Assembly (NCBI RefSeq): GCF_019397265.1
Contig: NZ_CP068985.1
Location: 1,240,001 to 1,304,000, forward strand
Origin: Nonomuraea coxensis DSM 45129
GTDB lineage: Bacteria > Actinomycetota > Actinomycetes > Streptosporangiales > Streptosporangiaceae
DNA length: 64,000 nucleotides
Direction of reading: 5' to 3'
Shown here: one piece after another, positions 17,014 through 25,384 of the stretch
Layout of the letters: each line of letters opens with the position of its first letter
Numbering within the stretch: position 1 is the stretch's first letter
Translations under genes and position numbers: made by a program
The notes under the pieces: generated by a model
What the model was told of the DNA's origin: nothing
Databases searched by the model: none
The model's input: the letters and a program-made list of their open reading frames with translations, nothing else

Positions 17014-18298
17014 CGCCCGGTCCGGCGGCGCGCGCCAGCCAGGCCGCCCGGTGGGTTTCGGCCTCCTGGCGTGCGACGCGCAGCGCCTCGGCCGGCACCG
17101 GCTCGTCCTGCCAGGCGGCGAGCGTGCGCCGCATGCCGGTGAGGAAACGCCGCCCGGTGCCGGTGAGCCGCCCGCTGTCCAGGAGCACGCCGGTCACCTC
17201 GTACGCCGACCGTCGCCAGCGGGCGAACTCGACGTGCGGCCGCAGGTCCGGCTCCGCCGCCCGCTGCCGCCGCCAGAAGCCGCTCACCCCCAGGTACGCG
17301 TACGCGCCCTGGAGGAGGCCGGCCAGGGGCCGCGGGTCCGGCCGCCAGGGCGCGTAGTAGCGGCCCTCGTCGGGCTCCAGGAGCCGGACCACGTCCAGGA
17401 CCGCGCCGAGCTTGGCGTGCTGGATCTCGTGGGCGATCGTCGAGGCCAGCCACCGGCCGTCGGGCGGCGTGGACATGGCGATCGTGCCGAACCGGTCGCC
17501 GGTCGTGGCGCTGTCCATGCCCCAGTCCGGGCCTTTGATCGGGGTGAGGACGCGGACGATCTCGCGGGTCTCCGCCGCGGTCGTCCAGTGCTGCCGCAGC
17601 AGCAGGTCCCAGGCCGAGGCCAGGCTCGTCCGCCAGGCGCGCAGCTCGTCGTCCGGCAGGCGGCCCTCGATCACCGTCGCGGCGGACCAGCGGGCCGGGT
17701 CGAGGTCGTCCAGCAGGAGGTCGAGGTCGCCGGCGGTGAGGCGGCGCAGCGGACGCCAATGGGGCTGCTCGCGCCCGTCCGGGCGCAGGATCAGGCCCTC
17801 GCCCTCCACCTGCCCGTCGGCGTGCACCCGCAGGTCGGCGGACTCCGGCCCGCCCGGAGGGAGCACGACCTGGCCCAGGGACGGCAGGGTGATCACGCCG
17901 CCCGGCGCGGGCACCTCGGCCCGGCAGGGCAGCCCGGCCTTGAGCGCGGCGACCAGCGCCACAGCCCCGAGCTGCGCCGGGCCCAGGGGGAGGCGGGCGG
18001 CGTCGTCCAGGGCCCGGACCGTGGCGTGGAGCCAGGCTCCCACGGACGGGTGGCCGAGCACGTCACGCACCGCCGCCGGCTGTTTCCGCTCGGCCTCGGC
18101 GAGCAGCTCGTACGCGTGCTCGGCCGCCTCCGCCTGCGGATGCCGGGTCTCGGCGGCCAGCCGCACCATCAGCAGCGTCAGCAGCTTGAGCTTGCTCCGC
18201 TCGGCGGCCACCAGGTGCCGGGCGCCCACCGCGCCGCCCCCTCCGCCGGCGAGCCGGTCCAGAACGTCGCCGGGCAGCCGGTGTTGCCTTGGTCGCAT
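17003..18298 (-). CDS. HExxH-motif peptide-modifying enzyme (putative beta-hydroxylase)
   Basis: 431 residues. The key motif is STIAHEIQHAKLG with His290, Glu291 and His294; a later acidic/His region (RPHVEFARWRRSAYEV) could supply the third metal ligand. Proteins of this family sit beside FxsB-type radical SAM enzymes and were long named HExxH putative peptide modification proteins; members are now regarded as alpha-ketoglutarate-dependent peptide beta-hydroxylases rather than proteases. The gene starts 10 nt after the fxsB stop on the same strand, so both are in one transcript. It probably adds a second modification to the FxsA peptide. A protease role cannot be excluded from sequence alone. 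Confidence 0.82.
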   Translation of the reverse strand: MRPRQHRLPGDVLDRLAGGGGGAVGARHLVAAERSKLKLLTLLMVRLAAETRHPQAEAAEHAYELLAEAERKQPAAVRDVLGHPSVGAWLHATVRALDDAARLPLGPAQLGAVALVAALKAGLPCRAEVPAPGGVITLPSLGQVVLPPGGPESADLRVHADGQVEGEGLILRPDGREQPHWRPLRRLTAGDLDLLLDDLDPARWSAATVIEGRLPDDELRAWRTSLASAWDLLLRQHWTTAAETREIVRVLTPIKGPDWGMDSATTGDRFGTIAMSTPPDGRWLASTIAHEIQHAKLGAVLDVVRLLEPDEGRYYAPWRPDPRPLAGLLQGAYAYLGVSGFWRRQRAAEPDLRPHVEFARWRRSAYEVTGVLLDSGRLTGTGRRFLTGMRRTLAAWQDEPVPAEALRVARQEAETHRAAWLARAAGPGATG

Positions 18299-18308
18299 CG
18301 GAGTCCTT

Positions 18309-19538
18309 TCAGCGCGCGGCCCTGCGGAGATCGCCGACGAGGCGGGAGCGGATGTGCCCGATCAGGTGGTAGAGGTCGGGGCAGTAGACCGAGGGGTTGC
18401 GGAAGCCGGCGCCCGGCCGGTAGCGGTGCGGGTAGAGCCCGGCCCCGCACACCCTTCCGAAGCGGCAGGCGACGCAGGTGTCGCTCAGCGCGTCCCTGCC
18501 GAGCTGCCTGGCGATCATCCCCGGATGCCGCAGGGCGGCGTCGAAGGGGTGGTCGACGATGTTCAGCCCGGTGGCGGCGGCGCCCTGCCCGACGACCTTG
18601 AGCGAATCGGTCTGCTCGATCGTCCCGTCGGTCTCGACGACGACCAGGGACGACGGTGTCAGGCCGACGGACTCGCTGGCCGAGGCGCCGCCCATCAGCA
18701 GGTTGACGATCTCCTGGAACAGGCGTACGACGGTCCGCCCGCTGTCGGCGTACCAGAGGTCGAAGATCGTGACGAGCCAGTCCCCGTAGGGGGTGCCGGC
18801 GTCGGGGAAACGGCCGGGCGGCGGGAACTCCCAGGTGCCGTGGGGGAGGAGGAAGTCGATCGCGGGCGGCTCGAAGCGGAGCAGCGACTCGTAGGTCTCG
18901 GCGGGGTCGTTGGCCAGGTCCACGGTGCACAGCAGGCCGCTGTAGAGGTGCCGGAACGGCGGGCTGCGCAGCAGGTCGAGCGCGGCGGCCACGGCGTCGT
19001 AGCTGCTGTCGCCGTTGCGGTAGCGCCGGTTGCGGTCGTTGGCCCGCCGGCCGCCGTCGAGGCTGAGGCCCACGCTGACGTCGAGGTCGCGGAAGGAACG
19101 CAGGGTGTCCTCGTCCAGCAGAACTCCGTTGGTCTGGACGGCGGTGTCCACGCGGATATAGGGACCGACCGCAGCCCGTACGGTTTCCACAATTTTGCGG
19201 AGGTATGTGGATCCGGCGAGAAGTGGCTCACCGCCGTGCAAGATCAACCGTATGGTCGACAGCCTGTGCTCGGCGGCGTGCTCGGCGATACGTTCCGCGG
19301 CGGCGGTGACGAGCCGGGGCGCCATGATTTTGGGCCGCGTCCGCCAGCTCTGGTCCGCGAGATTGTAGACGTAGCAGTAGTCGCAGGCGAGATTGCAGCG
19401 GCTGTGCACTTTCAGCAGGAATTGCCGGAAGGGATGCGGCCGCCAGCCGTTATCCAGCAATTCACGCACGTCGAGAGTGGCGGGCCACTCTCGCGCCGGG
19501 TCGTCCCCCTGATGGGTCAAGCTGGAAACACCCCGCAC
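18309..19538 (-). CDS. fxsB: FxsB-type radical SAM/SPASM cyclophane maturase
   Basis: 409 residues. The radical SAM cluster motif is CNLACDYCYVYN (Cys48, Cys52, Cys55), followed by the SAM-binding glycine segment LILHGGEPLL and VQTNGVLLD. The C-terminal SPASM domain has the Cys set in DTCVACRFGRVCGAG and VYCPDLYHLIGH for auxiliary Fe-S clusters. FxsB enzymes join Phe and Ser of the FxsA core into a three-residue cyclophane. It leads a two-gene operon with the HExxH enzyme and is separated from fxsA by the divergent fxsT. Start GTG 19538 is the longest; LTHQGDDPAREW follows, so a slightly later start is possible. Confidence 0.92.
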   Translation of the reverse strand: MRGVSSLTHQGDDPAREWPATLDVRELLDNGWRPHPFRQFLLKVHSRCNLACDYCYVYNLADQSWRTRPKIMAPRLVTAAAERIAEHAAEHRLSTIRLILHGGEPLLAGSTYLRKIVETVRAAVGPYIRVDTAVQTNGVLLDEDTLRSFRDLDVSVGLSLDGGRRANDRNRRYRNGDSSYDAVAAALDLLRSPPFRHLYSGLLCTVDLANDPAETYESLLRFEPPAIDFLLPHGTWEFPPPGRFPDAGTPYGDWLVTIFDLWYADSGRTVVRLFQEIVNLLMGGASASESVGLTPSSLVVVETDGTIEQTDSLKVVGQGAAATGLNIVDHPFDAALRHPGMIARQLGRDALSDTCVACRFGRVCGAGLYPHRYRPGAGFRNPSVYCPDLYHLIGHIRSRLVGDLRRAAR

Positions 19539-19606
19539 CGCCGGAAATATCGGAGTGATTCACGATGCTAGCTGACACTTAGCCAATTGTGGAGAATGGC
19601 ATTTGG

Positions 19607-20383
19607 TCAGGCGTCGCGGCGGTGCAGCACCAGGGCGCCCAGGGCGAGGGCGGCGGCGGCCCAGGCGGCGAGGACGCCGAGACCGGCCCAAGGGGTGAGC
19701 GGGAGCGCGGCGGCGTCCGTGGTGGCCTGGACGGCGAGGCCCGCGTCCACCGGCGACACCGTCCTGAGCAGGCGCTGGACGTCCTCGTCGGCGACCAGGC
19801 GCACCGCCAGGGGGAACAGGTAGAGCAGGCCGAGCACGACCCCGGTGGCGGCGGCCGGGTCGCGCACGGCGGCCGCGACCCCCACGCCGAGCAGCGCGAC
19901 CAGGCCGAGGTAGAGCACCGACCCGGCGGCGGCGCGCAGGGTGGGGCCGTCGAGCAGCGACAGCGGCGGGTAGCCGTGCCCCGGGGTGAAGCCGCCGCCC
20001 GGCAGGAGCAGCCGCCCGGCCAGCACCGACCCCGGCACCGCGACGGCTCCCGCGGCCAGCGCCAGGCCGGTGACGACGGCGGCCTTGGCGGCCAGCAGCA
20101 CGCCCCGGCGCGGCACCGCGGCCAGGCTGGTGCGGATCATGCCGCTGCCGTACTCGCCGCAGACCGCCAGCACGGACAGCAGGGCGACCAGGGCCTGGCC
20201 GAGCCGCACGCCGGTCAGGGCCACCCGGGTGGCGTCGTGGCCGCAGCCGGCCGCGTCACAGCGGACGACCGCCGCCGCCAGCGCGCTCAGGGCGACGGTC
20301 AGCACGACCGTCGCGGCCGGCAGCCAGGCGAGGCCCGGCACGGTGCGGAGCTTCGTCCACTCCGCGAGCGTCGCCCGTCTCAC
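19607..20383 (-). CDS. ABC-2 type exporter permease
   Basis: Membrane permease of 258 residues starting with the family-typical LAEWTKLRTVPGLAWL and holding about six hydrophobic segments, including a PLSLLDG loop and a final WAAAALALGALVLHRRDA. It belongs to the bacitracin/lantibiotic-type ABC-2 exporters. The GTG start 20383 overlaps the upstream permease stop by 4 nt (GTGA), so it is translationally coupled. With 20380-21954 and the ATPase at 21951 it forms a three-gene exporter divergent from a two-component system. The substrate is unknown. Confidence 0.85.
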   Translation of the reverse strand: MRRATLAEWTKLRTVPGLAWLPAATVVLTVALSALAAAVVRCDAAGCGHDATRVALTGVRLGQALVALLSVLAVCGEYGSGMIRTSLAAVPRRGVLLAAKAAVVTGLALAAGAVAVPGSVLAGRLLLPGGGFTPGHGYPPLSLLDGPTLRAAAGSVLYLGLVALLGVGVAAAVRDPAAATGVVLGLLYLFPLAVRLVADEDVQRLLRTVSPVDAGLAVQATTDAAALPLTPWAGLGVLAAWAAAALALGALVLHRRDA

Positions 20384-21954
20384 ACGTCCTCCCTGTTCAG
20401 GCGGCGTACGGCGAGGGCGAGCACCAGGACCGCGTACCCGCAGAGCACGGCGAACCCGGCCCAGGGCGGCAGCGGATAGAAGCCGCCCGCCGGCGCGTGG
20501 TGGCCGAGCACCTGCGGGTACTCCGGAATGCTCTGCTGGACGGCGAAGCCCGCCGCCGGCGTCACCCGCAGCAGCCAGTCCGCGATCGGCTCGGGCAGCA
20601 CGGACGTGGTCGCGAGCACGTACGGCACCAGGACCGCCGCCACGGCCGCGATGACCGCCGCCGCGCCGCTCCGCAGCAGCGCGCCGAACGCGAGGGCGAG
20701 CACGGCGCTCACCGCCAGCACCCCCGCCACGCCCGCGACCACCCGCAGCTCGGTCAGCGTGGACACCGGCAGGAGATGGACGCCGTTGCCCGCGAGGACG
20801 CGCCGGGCGAGCGGCAGCGTGACCGCGGTGGCGGCGAGCGAGGCGGCGAAGGTCGCCCCCAGGACCACGACGGCCTTGGCCGCGAGCACCCGGCCGCGCC
20901 GCGGGCTCGCCAGCAGCGTCGTGCGGACCAGCCCGCGCCGGTACTCGGCGGTCACGGACAGCACGCCCACGACGATCACGGCGACCAGCGCGAACATCGC
21001 GCCCGCCAGGGTGTTCTCGACGGTGCTCCCGACCGTCAGGGGGGCGATGTCGCCCACGCCGGTGATCGTGTACGTGCCGCCGGACTCCCGGAAGCCGCCC
21101 GGATGGTGCGGCGAGCCGTCGAGCTCGTAGGAGACGCCGACGTCGTCGAGGGCGAACGGCCCGGCGGTGCCCGCCCCGCGCACGCCGAGCCGGTCCATGA
21201 CGGCGGTGACCTCGGAGAAGCGGGAGGCGACGGTGGACCCGCCGGCGGCGTTGCCGCTGACCCGCACGTCGCCGGGGGAGGCGGCGAACAGGCCGACGCG
21301 GGCCTGCGCCGGCAGCCCAGGCATGCGGACGGCGGCGACCTTCGTCCACCGGACGCCGTCGGCGGACTCCTCGCCGGTGACCGTGTCGCCCGCCCGCGTC
21401 AGGCGCAGCCAGCGGGGGGTGGACGGGGTGACCTGGCCCGGCAGCCCGGCCACGTCCTCGGTGAAGTCGTGCTGCATGCGGACGCCGTGCTCGGCGGTGA
21501 CCATGACGGCGGCGTAGGAGGCGCCCTGCCGGGTGCTCGCCCTGATCATGAGGCCGGCCCTGGCCCACGGGGTCATGGCCGCGGCGACGTTCCGCACGCC
21601 GGGCACGGCGTCGGGGAGGCGGATCTGACCGGACATCGCGCTCACCCGCACGGTGATCGAGCCGTCGCCGGTCAGGGGCCGGTGGGCGAAGAAGAAATGG
21701 TCCTCGACGGCCTCGCCGCCGGGACCGCGCGGCGGGACCGGGCAGGCCACCTCGACCGGCCCCTTCGAGCAGGAGGCGTGGCTGCCGGCCGCCGACAGCA
21801 GGCCGAGCCCGGCGACGAGCAGCGCCGCGAGCACCAGCCCGACCGGCCCGCCGGGGGCGGTGCGGAACTTTGTCCACTCGGCGTGGACGAGCCGGGCGAA
21901 CCCGTCCCGCCCGGCCGTGCCGAGCGGCGAGCGGTAGGGGGCGGTCGCGGTCAT
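20380..21954 (-). CDS. ABC-2 exporter permease with large extracytoplasmic beta-sandwich domain
   Basis: 524 residues. It starts like its partner (FARLVHAEWTKFRTAPGG) with one hydrophobic segment, then has a ~300-residue insert before the remaining transmembrane helices (NTLAGAMFALVAVIVVGVLSV onward). The insert has DUF1349-like, lectin-fold features: DHFFFAHRPLTGDGSITVRV, WARAGLMIRAST, GVRMQHDF, PRWLRLTRAGDTVTG and FSEVTAV. Such domains suggest carbohydrate binding outside the cell. ATG 21954 overlaps the ATPase stop (ATGA). The paired smaller permease lacks this insert, so the exporter is an asymmetric heterodimer. The role in sensing or substrate capture is inference. Confidence 0.82.
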   Translation of the reverse strand: MTATAPYRSPLGTAGRDGFARLVHAEWTKFRTAPGGPVGLVLAALLVAGLGLLSAAGSHASCSKGPVEVACPVPPRGPGGEAVEDHFFFAHRPLTGDGSITVRVSAMSGQIRLPDAVPGVRNVAAAMTPWARAGLMIRASTRQGASYAAVMVTAEHGVRMQHDFTEDVAGLPGQVTPSTPRWLRLTRAGDTVTGEESADGVRWTKVAAVRMPGLPAQARVGLFAASPGDVRVSGNAAGGSTVASRFSEVTAVMDRLGVRGAGTAGPFALDDVGVSYELDGSPHHPGGFRESGGTYTITGVGDIAPLTVGSTVENTLAGAMFALVAVIVVGVLSVTAEYRRGLVRTTLLASPRRGRVLAAKAVVVLGATFAASLAATAVTLPLARRVLAGNGVHLLPVSTLTELRVVAGVAGVLAVSAVLALAFGALLRSGAAAVIAAVAAVLVPYVLATTSVLPEPIADWLLRVTPAAGFAVQQSIPEYPQVLGHHAPAGGFYPLPPWAGFAVLCGYAVLVLALAVRRLNREDV

Positions 21955-22868
21955 CGGGCGGCCCCCCGGTACTCGACGGCGTCCCTGGTCAGATCCAGGT
22001 ACGCCGCCTCCAGCGTGGCCCGGTGCGCGGACACCTCCGCGAACGGCACCTCGCGCGCCGTCAGCAGCCGGACGACCTGCTCGGCTCCCGGACCGTCCAC
22101 GACGAGCGTCTCCCGGTCCTCCACGGTCACCGTGGCCCCGGCCTCGGCCAGGGCCCGCATGGCCGCCTCGCGGGCCGTCGTGCGCAGGCGTACCCGGCCG
22201 CCGGAGGCGCGGGCGATGAGGTCGGCCACGCTCGTGTCCGCCACCACCCGTCCCCGTCCCGCTACCACGAGGTGCCCGGCGGTGTCCTCCAGCTCGCTCA
22301 TCAGGTGGCTGGAGACCAGCACCGCCCGCCCCTCGGCGGCCAGCGCGCGCAGGAAGCCGCGCATCCACACGATGCCCTCGGGGTCGAGGCCGTTGAACGG
22401 CTCGTCCAGCAGCAGCACCGGCGGATCGCCGAGCATCGCGGCGGCGATGCCGAGCCGCTGGCGCATCCCGAGCGAGTAGCCGCCCGCCCGGCGGCGGGCC
22501 GCCGCGCCGAGCCCCGACAGCTCCAGCACCTCGTCCACCCGGCGGGCGCCGAGGCCCTGGGAGTGGGCGAGCCACAGGAGGTGGTGGCGGCCGGTGCGGC
22601 CCGGCTGGAGGGCGGCGGCGTCCAGCAGCGCGCCGACGTGCCTGAGCGGGGTGCGCAGGCTCGCGTACGGGCGCCCGCCCACCAGGGCGTGGCCCTCGTC
22701 GGGGGCGTCCAGGGCGAGCACCACGCGCATGGTGGTGGACTTGCCCGCGCCGTTCGGGCCGACGAAGCCCGTGACGTGGCCGGGGCGGACCGTGAAGGTC
22801 ATCCCGTCCAGGGCCTGTTTCGCGCCGAACCGCTTGCGCAGGCCGGAGACTTCGATGGTTGCTTCCAC
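21951..22868 (-). CDS. ABC transporter ATP-binding protein
   Basis: 305 residues with a complete nucleotide-binding domain: Walker A GPNGAGKST, the ABC signature YSLGMRQRLGIA, Walker B VLLLDEPFNGLDP and the switch His in VLVSSHLMSELE. It powers the two permeases that follow with 4-nt overlaps. The start is GTG 22868 (VEATIEVSGLRKRFG). It is divergent from the histidine kinase at 22990, and the 121-bp space between them probably carries the response-regulator target. This is the pattern of an antibiotic-resistance or bacteriocin-export module. Confidence 0.92.
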   Translation of the reverse strand: MEATIEVSGLRKRFGAKQALDGMTFTVRPGHVTGFVGPNGAGKSTTMRVVLALDAPDEGHALVGGRPYASLRTPLRHVGALLDAAALQPGRTGRHHLLWLAHSQGLGARRVDEVLELSGLGAAARRRAGGYSLGMRQRLGIAAAMLGDPPVLLLDEPFNGLDPEGIVWMRGFLRALAAEGRAVLVSSHLMSELEDTAGHLVVAGRGRVVADTSVADLIARASGGRVRLRTTAREAAMRALAEAGATVTVEDRETLVVDGPGAEQVVRLLTAREVPFAEVSAHRATLEAAYLDLTRDAVEYRGAAR

Positions 22869-22989
22869 GGCTCCGAACCTAGGCAGTGGGCCGGGGGGCG
22901 GTCGTCCCGCGTGGGAGCGATCTTCCGGGTCACCGGCGCCCGCGACACGGGGTCCCTCGCGTGAGGGATGCGGGGGGTACGGTCCGGCG

Positions 22990-24378
22990 GTGACAATGGG
23001 TTTCGTGGCGATCTGGCAGGGTGTGGGCGTTCTGTGGGGGCCGCGGCCGGCGGACGGCGACGGCCCGGACCGCCGCCGTCGCCGCGCGCTGGTGGCGCTC
23101 GGGCTCCTGCTGGCCCTGGTCGCGGTGGCGGAAGCGCTCGCCACCCACCCGATCTCCGGCGGCTGGTCGGTCAGCGTCCCGGCCGGCGTGCCGGCGTCGG
23201 CCCTGGAGAACCCGGCCGGCGGGCCGGCCTCCGCCCTGGAGAACCCGGCTGACGGGGCGGCGTCGTCCCAGAACCTTTTGGGCGGCGGGCCGGCCTCGCC
23301 TCCGGAGGATGTGGCCGGTGGGGCGGTGTTCCCGGCGCGGGGGCCGCTTCGCCTGCTGGTCCTTCCGTTGCTGGCGCTCGCCACCACCCTGCCGCTCCCG
23401 CTTCTGGCGGGGCAGCCGATGATCGCGGCGGCCGTGGGCGGCGCGGCGGCCGTGCTGTCGGCAGGGGCGTTCCACACGCTGACCGTCGCCGGGGCGGCGG
23501 CCCAGGTGATCGCCCTCTACCGGGCGGGGCGGCACGGGCGGCCCGTCCCGGCGCTCGCGCTCGCGGCCCCGTTCCCGGCGCTGGCCCTGCTCCCGGTGGC
23601 GGGGCTCCCGGTGGGGGAGCTGGTTCTGGGGTTGGCCTGCCTGGCGCCGGTCGCCGCGCTCGGCGGCGTCGCGCTCGCGGCGCGCGCCGCGGCGGGCGCG
23701 CACAGCGCGGCCCGGCGGCAGGCCGCGGGCGACCTGCTGGAGCACACCGCCCGCGGCGAGCGGGCGCGCATCGCGCGGGAGCTGCACGACGTCGTCGCCC
23801 ACCACATCTCCCTGGTCGCGGTCCAGGCCGAGACCGCCAGGCTGGCCGTCCCGGGGATGCCGCAGGCGGGGGCGGAGCGGCTGCTCGCCATCGGCGACAC
23901 CGCCAGGCAGGCGCTCACCGAGATGCGCAGGCTGCTCGGCGTGCTGCGCGAGGACGACGGCGCCGAGGCGTCCTGGCGCCCCCAGCCCGGCCTGCGCCTG
24001 CACGAGCTGAACGAGCTGCTCGACGGCTCCCGCGAGGCGTGGGGCGCGGCCACCCGGCTCATCCTCCGGGGCGCGCCGGCCGAGCTGGACCCGGGGGTGG
24101 AGCTGGCGGCGTACCGGATCGTGCAGGAGGCGCTGACGAACGCGCGGCGGCACGCGCCGGGCGCGGCCGTGGACGTGGAGCTGGACTACACCGGCGCCGG
24201 CCTGCGCCTGTCGATCAGGGACAACGGCCCTGGGCCGCTCGACGGGCAGGGCGGCCACGGCCTGGCCGGCATGCGGGAGCGGGCCGCGGCCGTGGGCGGC
24301 GAGCTGGTCACCGGGCCCGCGCCCGGCGGCGGCTTCCTCGTCCTCGCCGTCCTGCCGGGCAGGGAGAGCGCGGCGTGA
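22990..24378 (+). CDS. Two-component sensor histidine kinase, HisKA_3 family
   Basis: About 462 residues. Several hydrophobic segments form the sensor half (residues ~30-240). The phosphoacceptor helix is [21 protein letters not shown], with the phosphorylated His in ELHDVV, and the ATPase domain shows [18 protein letters not shown] and IRDNGPGP with a [12 protein letters not shown] lid. A 4 x 11-residue tandem repeat sits in the loop after the first membrane segment. I chose GTG 22990, 12 nt after a run of Gs; ATG 22996 is equally possible. Its stop overlaps the response regulator start by 4 nt. It is divergent from the ABC exporter it likely controls. Confidence 0.9.
   Translation: MTMGFVAIWQGVGVLWGPRPADGDGPDRRRRRALVALGLLLALVAVAEALATHPISGGWSVSVPAGVPASALENPAGGPASALENPADGAASSQNLLGGGPASPPEDVAGGAVFPARGPLRLLVLPLLALATTLPLPLLAGQPMIAAAVGGAAAVLSAGAFHTLTVAGAAAQVIALYRAGRHGRPVPALALAAPFPALALLPVAGLPVGELVLGLACLAPVAALGGVALAARAAAGAHSAARRQAAGDLLEHTARGERARIARELHDVVAHHISLVAVQAETARLAVPGMPQAGAERLLAIGDTARQALTEMRRLLGVLREDDGAEASWRPQPGLRLHELNELLDGSREAWGAATRLILRGAPAELDPGVELAAYRIVQEALTNARRHAPGAAVDVELDYTGAGLRLSIRDNGPGPLDGQGGHGLAGMRERAAAVGGELVTGPAPGGGFLVLAVLPGRESAA
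23191..23322 (+). repeat. Four tandem 33-bp repeats within the sensor kinase gene
   Basis: Four in-frame units of 33 bp (23191, 23224, 23257, 23290) encode [33 protein letters not shown] and [11 protein letters not shown]. The first two are nearly identical, the last two diverged. They lie in the predicted external loop of the kinase. Confidence 0.85.
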
Positions 24379-25046
24379 GCGGGCCGATCCGGGTCGTCAT
24401 CGCCGACGACCACCTGGTGGTGCGGACGGGGTTCGGCGAGCTGCTGGACACGCAGCCGGACTTCGAGGTGGCCGGCAGGGCCGCCGACGGGCTGGAGGCG
24501 GTGCGGATCTGCCGCGAGGTGAAGCCGGACGTCGTCCTCATGGACGTCCGCATGCCCGGCATGGGCGGCATCGAGGCGACCAGGGAGCTGGCCGGCCCCG
24601 GCGGGCCGCGGGTGCTCATCCTGACCACGTTCGACCTCGACGAGTACGTCTACGACGCCCTGCGCGCCGGCGCGAGCGGCTTCCTGCTGAAGGACGTCAC
24701 CGCGGAGCGCCTGTTCGACGCGGTGCGCGTGGTCGCGGCCGGCGAGGCGCTGCTGGCCCCGGCCGTCACCCGCCGCCTGATCGGCGAGTTCGCCCGCATG
24801 GGCCCGCGCCCCGGCGTCCCCGTGGCGGCGCTGGGCACGCTCACCCCGCGCGAGACGCAGGTTCTGCGGCTGGTCGCCGAGGGCCTGTCCAACCCCGAGA
24901 TCGCCGCCCGGCTCGTGGTGACCGAGGAGACGGTCAAGACGCACGTGAGCCGGGTGCTGAACAAGCTGGGGCTGCGTGACCGGACGCAGGCGGTCGTCGC
25001 CGCGTACGAGACGGGCCTGGTCGTGCCGCGCAGCCGGCACTCGTGA
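24375..25046 (+). CDS. NarL/FixJ-family response regulator
   Basis: 223 residues. The receiver domain has the acidic pair DD near residue 10 and the phosphoacceptor Asp in [13 protein letters not shown], plus the conserved Thr and Lys in LILTTF and FLLKDVTAE. The C-terminal LuxR-type helix-turn-helix is [22 protein letters not shown] with [20 protein letters not shown] 24375 overlaps the kinase stop (GTGA). It very probably regulates the divergent ABC exporter at 19607-22868. Confidence 0.94.
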   Translation: MSGPIRVVIADDHLVVRTGFGELLDTQPDFEVAGRAADGLEAVRICREVKPDVVLMDVRMPGMGGIEATRELAGPGGPRVLILTTFDLDEYVYDALRAGASGFLLKDVTAERLFDAVRVVAAGEALLAPAVTRRLIGEFARMGPRPGVPVAALGTLTPRETQVLRLVAEGLSNPEIAARLVVTEETVKTHVSRVLNKLGLRDRTQAVVAAYETGLVVPRSRHS

Positions 25047-25084
25047 TCCCAGACCGGCGAGCCACCCACCTGGGCCGGCACCCA

Positions 25085-25384
25085 GCCCAGCGGGAGGTGC
25101 GGGCGGAGTCGGCCGGCGGCGACCTTGAGGAGCCGCTTGCCCGTGCCCCGATCACGGCCGGCCACGAGCCGGGTGGTGCGCGGTCAGTCCTTGCGACCCT
25201 CCCCACCGGGCACGAACGGTACCGGAGGGGAACACGCTCCTGGGCGCTGGTGGATGTCGACGTGGCTGACCCCGGCACAGGTGACTTGGACCGGCACCTG
25301 GTCGCGGGTCAGCGGGGGCGTCTCCACTTCGCGGAACTTGAGGACCGGCAGGCCACCGAGCGAAGAGACGACGATCGCCTTCAC
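25085..25384 (-). pseudogene. Remnant of a quinone oxidoreductase (MDR family)
   Basis: A GTG at 25384 overlapping the stop of the oxidoreductase at 25381 (GTGA) opens a frame that reads MKAIVVSSLGGLPVLKF and REVETPPLTRDQVPVQVTC, the GroES-like N-terminus of an alcohol dehydrogenase/quinone oxidoreductase, but stops at 25184 after 66 residues. In another frame at about 25090-25165 the minus strand reads KRLLKVAAGRLRPHL, which resembles the C-terminal end of the same family. The simplest reading is an internal deletion of some 230 codons. This decayed gene fills the 334-bp space between the response regulator and the Gfo/Idh/MocA gene. Confidence 0.65.
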
